Source: Paramicrobacterium agarici (GTDB taxonomy: Bacteria > Actinomycetota > Actinomycetes > Actinomycetales > Microbacteriaceae). From it: a stretch of DNA of 64,000 nt. Position numbers and translations under genes: made by a program. The stretch lies in the NCBI RefSeq assembly GCF_002563955.1, contig NZ_PDJE01000001.1, positions 2,170,001-2,234,000 on the forward strand. Direction: 5' to 3'. Below are positions 38,489-45,831 of the stretch, one piece after another. The notes beneath the pieces are model-generated. The model did not search any database and had not been told where the DNA came from. It worked only from the letters and a program-made list of their open reading frames with translations. Numbering within the stretch: position 1 is the stretch's first letter; each line of letters begins with the position of its first letter.

Positions 38489-39746
38489 CGTCTACAACGC
38501 ACACGACCAAGCACGCTGGCTGCCCGAGCATCACACGTCGCGCCGCAGTGATTTTGCGCGCGATCGTGCTCGGTTGCTGCACTCGAGCGCGTTGCGGCGG
38601 CTTGCGGCCAAGACGCAAGTGCTCAGCCCGACGTCGGGTGTGGACTTTGCCCGCAACAGGCTGACGCATTCGCTTGAGGTCGCGCAGGTTGGCCGCGAGC
38701 TTGCCGCGAGCCTCGCGCTCGCGCCGGACGTTGTCGACACCGCGTGCCTCGCGCACGACATCGGACACCCTCCGTTCGGTCATAACGGCGAGAAGGCGCT
38801 CAACGAGTGGGCGGCGGATATCGGCGGGTTCGAGGGCAACGCGCAGACGCTGCGCGTGCTCACCCGCCTGGAGCCCAAGGTCTTCGGCGCTGACGGCACT
38901 CCGTACGGGCTCAACCTCACGCGAGCGAGCCTCGACGCGAGCTGCAAGTACCCGTGGCCGGCCTCACACGCGATTGCGGATCCGAGCGGCAGAGCCAAGT
39001 ACGGCTTCTTCGACGACGACACCGCCGCGTTCGAATGGCTGCGCGACGGCGCGCCCGAGGGGCAGCGATGCATTGAGGCTGAGGTCATGGACCTGTCTGA
39101 CGACATCGCCTACTCTGTTCACGACTTCGAAGACGCCATTGTCAGCGAGTACATCGATCCGGCGTTCCTCAATGCCCGGGCCGGGCACGACTCCCTTCTG
39201 AGGGCTGTTCGCGCGTGGGCAGGGCCTGAGTTCTCGATCGATGACCTGGGAGCGGCATTCGAGCGCCTCGCTCAGCATCCGTCGTGGCCGCGCACCTGGA
39301 CCTCGTCTCGCCGTGACCTTGCGGGCCTCAAGGACTTCACGAGCTCCATGATCGGGCATTTCGCACGCTCCGCGACCGAGGCGACGCAGGCGGCCTACCC
39401 GCAGAGAAGTCTGATCCGGTTCGGCGCGCACGTCGAAGTGCTGCACGAGATCGCGTCAGAGATCGCCGTGCTCAAGGGAGTTGTCGCAGCCTTCGTCATG
39501 TCAAGCGACGTTCGTCAACCGATCTACCGGCAGCAGCGGGACATTCTCATCACCCTTGCTGAGCGTCTCTACACCTCGGACGGCGTGGGGCTCGACGTCG
39601 GTTTCGCCGCGGACTGGTCTGATGCGACATCGGATGCTGCGCGCAAGCGTATCGTCGTCGACCAAGTCGCGAGCCTGACCGATCAGGGAGCGCTCGCGCT
39701 CTACGAGCATCGAGACGTTGTCGCTGGAGTTATCCCCACGGCGTGA
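38478..39746 (+). CDS. dgt: Deoxyguanosinetriphosphate triphosphohydrolase-like protein
   Basis: A 422-residue HD-domain hydrolase that removes triphosphate from dNTPs. The H...HD...D metal site appears as R-L-T-H-S-L-E-V-A-Q-V near residue 60 and C-L-A-H-D-I-G-H-P-P-F-G-H near 92-104. An Asp in M-D-L-S-D-D-I-A-Y-S-V-H-D completes it. The GTG start lies within the dusB 3' end. dusB, dgt and dnaG in this order is a familiar actinobacterial arrangement. Confidence 0.93.
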   Translation: MAVDVYNAHDQARWLPEHHTSRRSDFARDRARLLHSSALRRLAAKTQVLSPTSGVDFARNRLTHSLEVAQVGRELAASLALAPDVVDTACLAHDIGHPPFGHNGEKALNEWAADIGGFEGNAQTLRVLTRLEPKVFGADGTPYGLNLTRASLDASCKYPWPASHAIADPSGRAKYGFFDDDTAAFEWLRDGAPEGQRCIEAEVMDLSDDIAYSVHDFEDAIVSEYIDPAFLNARAGHDSLLRAVRAWAGPEFSIDDLGAAFERLAQHPSWPRTWTSSRRDLAGLKDFTSSMIGHFARSATEATQAAYPQRSLIRFGAHVEVLHEIASEIAVLKGVVAAFVMSSDVRQPIYRQQRDILITLAERLYTSDGVGLDVGFAADWSDATSDAARKRIVVDQVASLTDQGALALYEHRDVVAGVIPTA

Positions 39747-39786
39747 CGCCGTCCACAGATCCACGGGGCGAGACGTACGCGGAGAC

Positions 39787-39792
39787 TAGGAT
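39787..39792 (+). promoter_or_regulatory. Putative -10 box, leaderless start of dnaG
   Basis: TAGGAT is 6 bases before the dnaG ATG. Confidence 0.5.
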
Positions 39793-39798
39793 GGGTGC

Positions 39799-41649
39799 AT
39801 GGCGGGCCGCATTCGACAGACAGACATCGAAGAGGTCAAGTCGCGCACGAATATCGCCGACATCATCGGTGACTACGTCTCACTGAAGTCCGCGGGAATC
39901 GGCTCGATGAAGGGACTCTGCCCCTTTCACGACGAGCGGACCCCGAGTTTTCACGTGCGGCCGCAAGTCGGTTTTTACCACTGCTTCGGTTGCGGGGAGT
40001 CCGGCGATGTCATTTCGTTTCTGCAGAAGATGGACCACGTCACGTTCGCTGAAGCGATCGAAAGGCTCGCGGCGCGCGTCGGCGTTGAACTGCACTACGA
40101 AGACGGCGGTGGGCCCGGCGTCGATCACGGGCGTCGTTCTCGGTTGCTTGCCGCGAACAAGGCGGCAGAAGAGTACTTCCAGAAACAGCTCATGGCTCCC
40201 TGCGCCGATGCTGGGCGGGCGTTTCTCGGCGAACGCGGGTTCGACGCGCAGGCCGCCGCGCGATTTGGCATCGGATTCGCGCCGAAGAGCTGGGACAGCC
40301 TGTACAAGCACCTTACGGCGGCGGGGTTCACTCGCGACGAACTTGTTACAGCCGGATTGCTGTCGCAGGGCGACAGGGGAGTGTACGACCGTTTTCGAGG
40401 GCGACTAGTCTGGCCTATTCGCGATGTCACGGGTCAGACGGTGGGCTTTGGAGCGCGACGGCTCTTCGATGACGACAAGGGCCCGAAATACCTCAACACG
40501 CCCGAGACTCCCGTATATCACAAGGCGCAGGTGCTGTACGGCCTCGACCTGGCCAAGCGCGATATCTCACGGGGAAATCAGGTCGTCGTCGTCGAAGGAT
40601 ACACCGATGTGATGGCATGCCACCTCGCCGGCATCACGACCGCGGTCGCCACGTGCGGTACGGCGTTCGGCGTCGATCACATCAAAGTCATTCGGCGCAT
40701 CATGGGCGACGACTCGCGCAATGGAGAAGTCGTGTTCACATTCGATCCGGATGCTGCGGGGCAGAAGGCAGCGCTGAGGGCTTTCTCTGAAGAGAAGCGC
40801 TTCGCCGCGCAGACCTACGTCGCTGTCGCACCCGCAGGACTCGACCCGTGTGATCTCCGGCTCAAGCGTGGCGATGCCGCGGTCAGGCGTCTGCTCGAGA
40901 CGAAAGAGCCCATGTTCGAGTTCGTGATCAAGCAGGTGCTCTCTGAGTACAACCTCGACACCGTCGAAGGGCGCGTCGGCGCCTTGCGTTCGGCAGCCCC
41001 GATCGTCTCTGAGATTCGCGATGCGTCGCTTCGTCCCGGTTACACGCGAGTGCTGGCCCGCCAGCTCGGCATGGACCTGGGAGAGGTGCAGCGCGCGGTG
41101 CGCTCGTCGGGGACGGGAGCTTCGCAGAATCGCCGCGAGCCCGCGGGCGAGTCGGACGGCGCGCACAGCGAGCGACCGGTCGGCCTCTCCGACCTTCCTC
41201 GCGATCCGTCGACACGGCTTGAGCGGGACGCTCTCATGGCCATCGTGCAGCATCCCCAGTCGATCGGTGCAGATCTCGTGCTCGCCGCGGTACACACCGG
41301 GTTCACCAACCACTCGCTGTCCGTCGTGCGCGACGCGATCGCAGCGCATATGGAGGTGTTCGGCTCCACGGACTGGTTCCAGAGAATCAGCGATGACACT
41401 CCCGAGCCATACCGTGATCTGCTGCATCAGCTGGGCGTCGCTCCTCTGCCCGAGAGAGGTGAGCGCGAACTCGAAGTGTATGTTCGCGACGTCACGGTGT
41501 CGCTCATCGAGCGAGACATGCTGCGCCGAAAGGCCGAGCTTCTCGGCTCTCTGCAGCGCCACGATCCACACGACGCCGAGGGGTCCCGCACCATTCAGCA
41601 GAAGCTCGTGCAGCTCGAGACAGAACGGCGCCGTCTCCGCGCGGGATGA
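39799..41649 (+). CDS. dnaG: DNA primase
   Basis: A 616-residue primase that makes RNA primers for replication. It has the CHC2 zinc finger (L-C-P-F-H-D-E near 40, Y-H-C-F-G-C-G near 60), the RNA-polymerase-like catalytic core, a TOPRIM motif V-V-V-E-G-Y-T-D-V near 265 with F-D-P-D-A-A-G near 315, and a C-terminal DnaB-binding region. The start follows a TAGGAT box by 6 bases. The stop overlaps an in-frame ATG upstream of the next ABC gene. Confidence 0.96.
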   Translation: MAGRIRQTDIEEVKSRTNIADIIGDYVSLKSAGIGSMKGLCPFHDERTPSFHVRPQVGFYHCFGCGESGDVISFLQKMDHVTFAEAIERLAARVGVELHYEDGGGPGVDHGRRSRLLAANKAAEEYFQKQLMAPCADAGRAFLGERGFDAQAAARFGIGFAPKSWDSLYKHLTAAGFTRDELVTAGLLSQGDRGVYDRFRGRLVWPIRDVTGQTVGFGARRLFDDDKGPKYLNTPETPVYHKAQVLYGLDLAKRDISRGNQVVVVEGYTDVMACHLAGITTAVATCGTAFGVDHIKVIRRIMGDDSRNGEVVFTFDPDAAGQKAALRAFSEEKRFAAQTYVAVAPAGLDPCDLRLKRGDAAVRRLLETKEPMFEFVIKQVLSEYNLDTVEGRVGALRSAAPIVSEIRDASLRPGYTRVLARQLGMDLGEVQRAVRSSGTGASQNRREPAGESDGAHSERPVGLSDLPRDPSTRLERDALMAIVQHPQSIGADLVLAAVHTGFTNHSLSVVRDAIAAHMEVFGSTDWFQRISDDTPEPYRDLLHQLGVAPLPERGERELEVYVRDVTVSLIERDMLRRKAELLGSLQRHDPHDAEGSRTIQQKLVQLETERRRLRAG

Positions 41650-41684
41650 CCCGTCCCTTCAATCGCTGCGGCATGATGGGACTC

Positions 41685-42509
41685 ATGCAGTCTGCGTCCG
41701 ACCCTGTCCTGGCAGCATCCGACCTCACCGTGAGCTACCCGGCACACGGTGCAAGCCCGGAGCACATCGCTCTCGACGGCGTCACGTTCACCGTGGCTCC
41801 CGGGGAGATCGTCGGCGTCATCGGAGAAGCTGGTTCTGGAAAGTCGACACTTGCACGCGTGCTCTCCGCCGAATTCAAATCGACTCCGAACAAGAAGGTC
41901 GCGCCGGTGATCACGGGCGGCGAGGCCCGGCTCTTCGACACACCGCTGAGGGGCCGGGTCTCCAAACGGCGTCTCGCAGAGTTGCAGTTTCGCACGGCCT
42001 TTCTTCCGCAGGATGCTGCCATGCAGCTGCCCGCCGAGTACACGGTGTCGGAAATTCTCGGCCAGCCTATCCTCGAGCGCGACAAACGGTTCGACCGAGC
42101 GGTTCTCGGGCGACATGTCGCAACTCTGCTGGATGCTGTGCACATGCCGTTCTCGGCCCTCGAAGCGTATCCGTTCGAACTCTCGAGCGGCCAGCGTCAG
42201 CGCGTCGCGCTGGCCAGAGCACTCGTCCTCGGGCCACGGGTTCTGATTGCCGACGAACCCACCACGGGCATCGACGTTCTTGCACGTGAAGCGCTCCACG
42301 AACTCCTGCGCACGCTGCGCGATGAGAAGGGGCTTGCCGCACTCGTCATCAGTCATGATTTCGCTCTGCTGCGTCACGTCACATCACGCGTCATCGCGCT
42401 GCACAGGGGCGGGCTCGTCGGTCTCGACGCCATCGACTCTCTTCTGCAAGACCGCACTCACCCATATCTGAGCGCCCTGGGGGCGAACGAAGAAGGCGGA
42501 ACGGCGTAG
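41685..42509 (+). CDS. Orphan ABC transporter ATPase (oligopeptide/nickel type)
   Basis: A 274-residue ATPase resembling the DppD/OppD/NikD class: Walker A GEAGSGKST near residue 46, Q-loop F-L-P-Q-D near 107, signature LSSGQRQR near 166 (S replacing G in LSGGQ) and Walker B V-L-I-A-D-E-P-T-T-G-I-D near 188-198. No permease or binding protein lies nearby, so its partner is elsewhere or it acts without a membrane subunit. The start may be the ATG at 41685 (CATGAT box 7 bases upstream) or the ATG at 41646 that overlaps the dnaG stop. Confidence 0.82.
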   Translation: MQSASDPVLAASDLTVSYPAHGASPEHIALDGVTFTVAPGEIVGVIGEAGSGKSTLARVLSAEFKSTPNKKVAPVITGGEARLFDTPLRGRVSKRRLAELQFRTAFLPQDAAMQLPAEYTVSEILGQPILERDKRFDRAVLGRHVATLLDAVHMPFSALEAYPFELSSGQRQRVALARALVLGPRVLIADEPTTGIDVLAREALHELLRTLRDEKGLAALVISHDFALLRHVTSRVIALHRGGLVGLDAIDSLLQDRTHPYLSALGANEEGGTA

Positions 42510-42559
42510 TTTCACCGCGCCCGGCCCCTCGAGCGCGGACACCGCGCCTCACCAACGCA

Positions 42560-42586
42560 AAAGCCCCCTCCGCGCACGGAGAGGGC
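42560..42586 (-). terminator. Intrinsic terminator downstream of tRNA-Asn
   Basis: A 10-bp stem with one mismatch (42563-42572 with 42577-42586), four-base loop, followed on the minus strand by CTTTTG. It sits directly after the tRNA in its transcription direction. Confidence 0.7.
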
Positions 42587-42592
42587 CAGACG

Positions 42593-42665
42593 CTCCTCGA
42601 GTTGGACTCGAACCAACAACCTATCGGTTAACAGCCGATTGCTCTGCCAATTGAGCTATCGAGGA
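42593..42665 (-). tRNA. tRNA-Asn (anticodon GTT)
   Basis: A full cloverleaf of 73 bases on the minus strand: acceptor TCCTCGA/TCGAGGA, anticodon loop CTGTTAA with GTT, and a T-arm GTTGG-TTCGAGT-CCAAC. The discriminator is G, as expected for tRNA-Asn. CCA is not encoded. Confidence 0.97.
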
Positions 42666-42746
42666 TCACTGTCGAACAGCACAGCTACTTTACCAAAGGA
42701 TTGGCACGCGCCAAATCCGGCGTTGCGCCCGGGCGTTTTCCCGACG

Positions 42747-43316
42747 CTACCCTTCCAAGCGCTCGTCCATCGGATTCCAGCTGTTGCCCGCGACACCCCA
42801 GCCGCGCTTGCGCACGATGCGCAGCAGCACGCGGTCGAACGCCGAGTCGAGCCGATCGATATAGATCGTGCCGTCGAGATGGTCGTACTCGTGCTGCAGA
42901 ATCCGCGCGCGCCAGCCCTCCGCCTCGATCCTGAGCGGCTGCCCGTGCGCATCGAATCCGGTCACCACTACGCGCTCCGAGCGTCGCAGGGGGAATCGTT
43001 CGCCAGGAAACGAGAGGCAGCCCTCTGCCTCATCGTGCTCGTCGGGAACGCCCGCAGCTGGCGGCGTCATGTACAGGGTCGGATTCACGACAACGCCGCG
43101 CCATGGCTTCTCAGATGCATCGTTTCCGTAGCTGTACACGAAGACACGCAATCCGACGCCGACCTGGGGGGCCGCAAGGCCGACGCCCGGCGCAGCATCC
43201 ATCGTCTCGAACATGTCGGCGACGAGGTGGCGCAGCGCGTCGTCAAATTCGGTCACGGGTGCCGCGGGTTCATGCAGGACGGGATCGCCGTGGATACGGA
43301 TCGGAAGCACGGTCAT
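42747..43316 (-). CDS. def: Peptide deformylase
   Basis: A 189-residue metalloenzyme removing the formyl group from nascent N-terminal methionine. The three motifs are all present: GVGLAAPQVG at about 44-53, EGCLSFPG at 98-105 with the metal ligand Cys100, and QHEYDH at 141-146 with His142 and His146 and the catalytic Glu. The ATG at 43316 is 6 bases from a minus-strand TAGGCT box at 43323-43328. It is divergent from the DMT transporter gene across only 42 bases. Confidence 0.97.
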   Translation of the reverse strand: MTVLPIRIHGDPVLHEPAAPVTEFDDALRHLVADMFETMDAAPGVGLAAPQVGVGLRVFVYSYGNDASEKPWRGVVVNPTLYMTPPAAGVPDEHDEAEGCLSFPGERFPLRRSERVVVTGFDAHGQPLRIEAEGWRARILQHEYDHLDGTIYIDRLDSAFDRVLLRIVRKRGWGVAGNSWNPMDERLEG

Positions 43317-43322
43317 GAAATC

Positions 43323-43352
43323 AGCCTATCTTTCGCACGCGCACGGTAGTCT
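43323..43352. promoter_or_regulatory. Divergent leaderless promoter pair (def / DMT transporter)
   Basis: Minus-strand TAGGCT (43323-43328) is 6 bases before the def ATG and plus-strand TAGTCT (43347-43352) is 6 bases before the transporter GTG. The whole intergenic space is 42 bases, so the two -10 boxes are back to back and the -35 regions overlap the opposite promoter. Confidence 0.6.
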
Positions 43353-43358
43353 CGGTTC

Positions 43359-44285
43359 GTGATGTTTCCGCTCGACGATCTCTCGGGGCTGACCGACCAG
43401 TTCACTCAGGATCCGGCGAGGCTCATCGGCATCCCCTTCGCTCTCGTTGGCGCGGTGCTGATGTCGCTCGGTGCGCAGTTTCAGCACCGTGGAGTGGTGA
43501 AGGTCGAGAGCTCCAGCGGGCGGGAAGCGGCGAGCGGCCTGAACTTCGCACAGCTCAAGGCGCTGCTGCAGAGGCCGTCGTGGGTGATTGGCACAGTCAT
43601 GCTCGCCCTTGCGATCGTCTTTCAGCTCTCGGCACTGGCGTTCTCTCCGCTGATCCTCGTGCAGCCTCTCGGCGCGATCGCACTCGTGATCACGTCGGTG
43701 CTTAACGCCCGCATCGCGAAGATCACGCTCAATCGTCGGTCGGTCGTTGCCATCGTCGCCTGCGTCGCAGGTGTCGCGCTGTTCGTGACGACGGCGGCGA
43801 TCGTCGGTGTCGACCGACCGGTTACGTCGACGGCCCTCATCGTCATACTCGTCGCGATGGTGGCGGTTCTGGCCATCTTCGCTGTGGTGTTTGCGGTGAC
43901 GAGGTCGCGGGCGAAGGCCATCTTCTACATCGTGGCTGCCGGCTGCATCTACGGTTTCGTCGCCACACTTGCAAAGGTCATCTTGAGCCGCGTCTCGCAC
44001 GGCAATGTCGGCTGGCTGACGATTCTGTGCATCGTGGGACTCATCGCCGGAACGGCCCTCGGGGCCTACTTCGTGCAGAATGCGTACGCTTCGGGGCCCC
44101 CTGATCTCGTGATCGCCGGTCTCACGGTGATCGACCCGCTTGTCGCTGTCGCCGTCGGCATCATCGTGCTGCGAGAGGCTGCCAACGCTCCACTGTGGGC
44201 GATCTTCTCGTTCGTCATCGCCGGGACCGTGGCGATCTGGGGCGTCTTCCAGCTCGCGCGCCACCATCCTCAGGCGAAACCGTGA
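43359..44285 (+). CDS. DMT-superfamily transporter-like membrane protein
   Basis: A 308-residue protein with about nine or ten membrane segments and an EamA/DMT-like pattern (A-L-V-G-A-V-L-M-S-L-G-A-Q-F-Q-H-R-G near residue 30; P-L-I-L-V-Q-P-L-G-A-I-A-L near 97). It resembles drug/metabolite or NIPA-like magnesium transporters; the substrate is unknown. The GTG at 43359 was chosen because it is 6 bases after a TAGTCT box; an ATG in the next codon is equally readable. Confidence 0.82.
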   Translation: MMFPLDDLSGLTDQFTQDPARLIGIPFALVGAVLMSLGAQFQHRGVVKVESSSGREAASGLNFAQLKALLQRPSWVIGTVMLALAIVFQLSALAFSPLILVQPLGAIALVITSVLNARIAKITLNRRSVVAIVACVAGVALFVTTAAIVGVDRPVTSTALIVILVAMVAVLAIFAVVFAVTRSRAKAIFYIVAAGCIYGFVATLAKVILSRVSHGNVGWLTILCIVGLIAGTALGAYFVQNAYASGPPDLVIAGLTVIDPLVAVAVGIIVLREAANAPLWAIFSFVIAGTVAIWGVFQLARHHPQAKP

Positions 44286-44335
44286 GCTTGCTGACACGCC
44301 GCAATTCGCAAAAGCGACGACGCGCTTCATTTGAC

Positions 44336-44341
44336 TAGACT
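44336..44341 (+). promoter_or_regulatory. Putative -10 box upstream of the GT4 gene
   Basis: TAGACT lies about 88 bases before the TTG start, so this gene would have a real 5' leader, unlike its neighbours. Confidence 0.3.
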
Positions 44342-44428
44342 GACCACGTCCGTGCGCGTCCCAACCGATCGCCGCACCTGTGACCGCGTGCGACCAGCAC
44401 CGGCCGAGACGGAGGAACGATCCCCACC

Positions 44429-45679
44429 TTGTCTGAGAACGAACGTCGCACCGGCGATTCACGCCGCAGCCCTCTTCGCGTGCTGATCGCTGCAGATACG
44501 TTTGCTCCAGATGTGAACGGCGCAGCGCGCTTCGCAGAGCGTCTCGCTGCAGGTCTCGTAGAACGCGGTCACGATGTTCACGTCGTCGCACCGGCATCGT
44601 CGCGTCGCCACGGTACGTGGACGGAGACTCACGAGGGGCAGCGCATGACGGTCCATCGGCTGTACAGCTGGCGCTGGTTCCCGCACGACTGGCTTCGGTT
44701 CGCTCTCCCGTGGCGGTCGCGTAAGAACGCGGCACGAATCCTGGATGCTGTGAAGCCCGACGTCGTGCACTCCCAATCGTTCCTCGTCGTCGGGCGGGGA
44801 ATGACCATTGAGGCAGCACGACGGGGCATCCGCGTCGTCGCGACGAACCACCTGATGCCCGAGAACCTGCTCGAGTTCACTCTTCTGCCGAGGTTCGTTC
44901 AAGAACCCGCCGTGAAGACAATGTGGCGCGACGCACGGAAGATTCTCTCGCTCGCGTCCGCGGTGACGACGCCGACCAGGCGCGCAGCCGACTTTCTCGA
45001 GCGCTCTGCCGGTCGCAACGACGTGCACGCGATCTCGTGCGGAATCGATGCGTCGCTCTACCATCCCGTCTTCGAGAAGCGCACCGAGAACCGCATCATC
45101 TTCGTCGGTCGCATTACTGGAGAGAAGCAGATTGATGTGCTCATTAAGGCGTTCTCCAGGCTCGACGAGAGCCTCGATGCCAAGCTCGAGATCATTGGCG
45201 GAGGAGACCAGAAGCGCAATCTCGAGGCGCTTGCTCAGCAACTCGGCGTCGCCGACCGTGTGACGTTTACGGGCTATGTCACAGATGAGCAGCTCAAAAC
45301 CGCGTACAGCCGCGCGACTGTGCTCGCGATGCCCTCGATCGCTGAGCTGCAGAGCATTGTGACGATGGAAGCCATGGCGACGGCCTTGCCCGTGGTCGCG
45401 GCGAACGCTATGGCGCTGCCGCATCTTGTGCACGATGGCGAGAACGGATACCTGTTTACGCCGGGCGATGAACATGAGCTCGCTGCCCGTCTCACCGACG
45501 TGCTCACGCTCGACGAGAAGCAGCTTGAGGCGATGAAGCGCGCGTCACTGCGAATGATCCGGCCACACGACATCCAGAACACGCTCACGACCTTCGAAAG
45601 CCTGTATCGTGGTGAAGCGGTGATCGACCCGGTCACTGACGTCTCGGACGTGTCCGATGACGAGCGTCGGGGGCGTTAG
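44429..45679 (+). CDS. GT4-family glycosyltransferase
   Basis: A 416-residue GT-B glycosyltransferase. The N-terminal half begins V-L-I-A-A-D-T-F-A-P-D-V-N-G-A-A-R-F, typical of acceptor-domain GT4 enzymes such as lipid or cell-wall mannosyl/glucosyl-transferases. The C-terminal donor domain has V-G-R-I-T-G-E-K-Q near 226, I-G-G-G-D near 255, and M-P-S-I-A-E-L-Q-S-I-V-T-M-E-A-M-A near 300-316 with the E-x7-E-like motif. No membrane span is seen. The start is a TTG at 44429, with weaker support. Its last ten bases, including the stop codon, overlap a tRNA-Ile2 gene. Confidence 0.85.
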   Translation: MSENERRTGDSRRSPLRVLIAADTFAPDVNGAARFAERLAAGLVERGHDVHVVAPASSRRHGTWTETHEGQRMTVHRLYSWRWFPHDWLRFALPWRSRKNAARILDAVKPDVVHSQSFLVVGRGMTIEAARRGIRVVATNHLMPENLLEFTLLPRFVQEPAVKTMWRDARKILSLASAVTTPTRRAADFLERSAGRNDVHAISCGIDASLYHPVFEKRTENRIIFVGRITGEKQIDVLIKAFSRLDESLDAKLEIIGGGDQKRNLEALAQQLGVADRVTFTGYVTDEQLKTAYSRATVLAMPSIAELQSIVTMEAMATALPVVAANAMALPHLVHDGENGYLFTPGDEHELAARLTDVLTLDEKQLEAMKRASLRMIRPHDIQNTLTTFESLYRGEAVIDPVTDVSDVSDDERRGR

Positions 45680-45743
45680 CTCAGCCGGTTAGAGCAGCGG
45701 ACTCATAATCCGTCGGTCGCGGGTTCAAGTCCCGCACGCCCCA
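45670..45743 (+). tRNA. tRNA-Ile2 (anticodon CAT, lysidine type)
   Basis: A 74-base cloverleaf with acceptor GGGGCGT/ACGCCCC, discriminator A and anticodon loop CTCATAA. Anticodon CAT could mean Met, but the sequence (TTAGCTCAG, GACTCATAATC, GGTCGC-GGTTCAAGTCC-GCA) is much closer to E. coli ileX, the AUA-reading tRNA whose C34 becomes lysidine through TilS, than to initiator or elongator Met tRNAs. CCA is not encoded. The first ten bases overlap the 3' end of the preceding glycosyltransferase gene. Confidence 0.85.
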
Positions 45744-45819
45744 CCTCTGCGCCGAGACCTTTCAGTGCGCATCCCTGACCTATTCGGCGAGGTCACAGCT
45801 TCTGCAAAGTTCAGAGACC

Positions 45820-45825
45820 TAGCCT
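45820..45825 (+). promoter_or_regulatory. Putative -10 box, leaderless start of the second glycosyltransferase
   Basis: TAGCCT is 6 bases before the GTG at 45832. Confidence 0.45.
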
Positions 45826-45831
45826 CTGAAT

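Noticed and set aside
43359..44285. Assignment of the DMT-like protein as a specific magnesium transporter
   Set aside because: The sequence shows only a general DMT/NIPA-like membrane pattern; no residue seen here decides the substrate.
45670..45743. tRNA with CAT anticodon as elongator Met
   Set aside because: Arms and loops (TTAGCTCAG, GACTCATAATC, GGTTCAAGTCC) match ileX-type tRNA-Ile2 better than Met elongator or initiator sequences.
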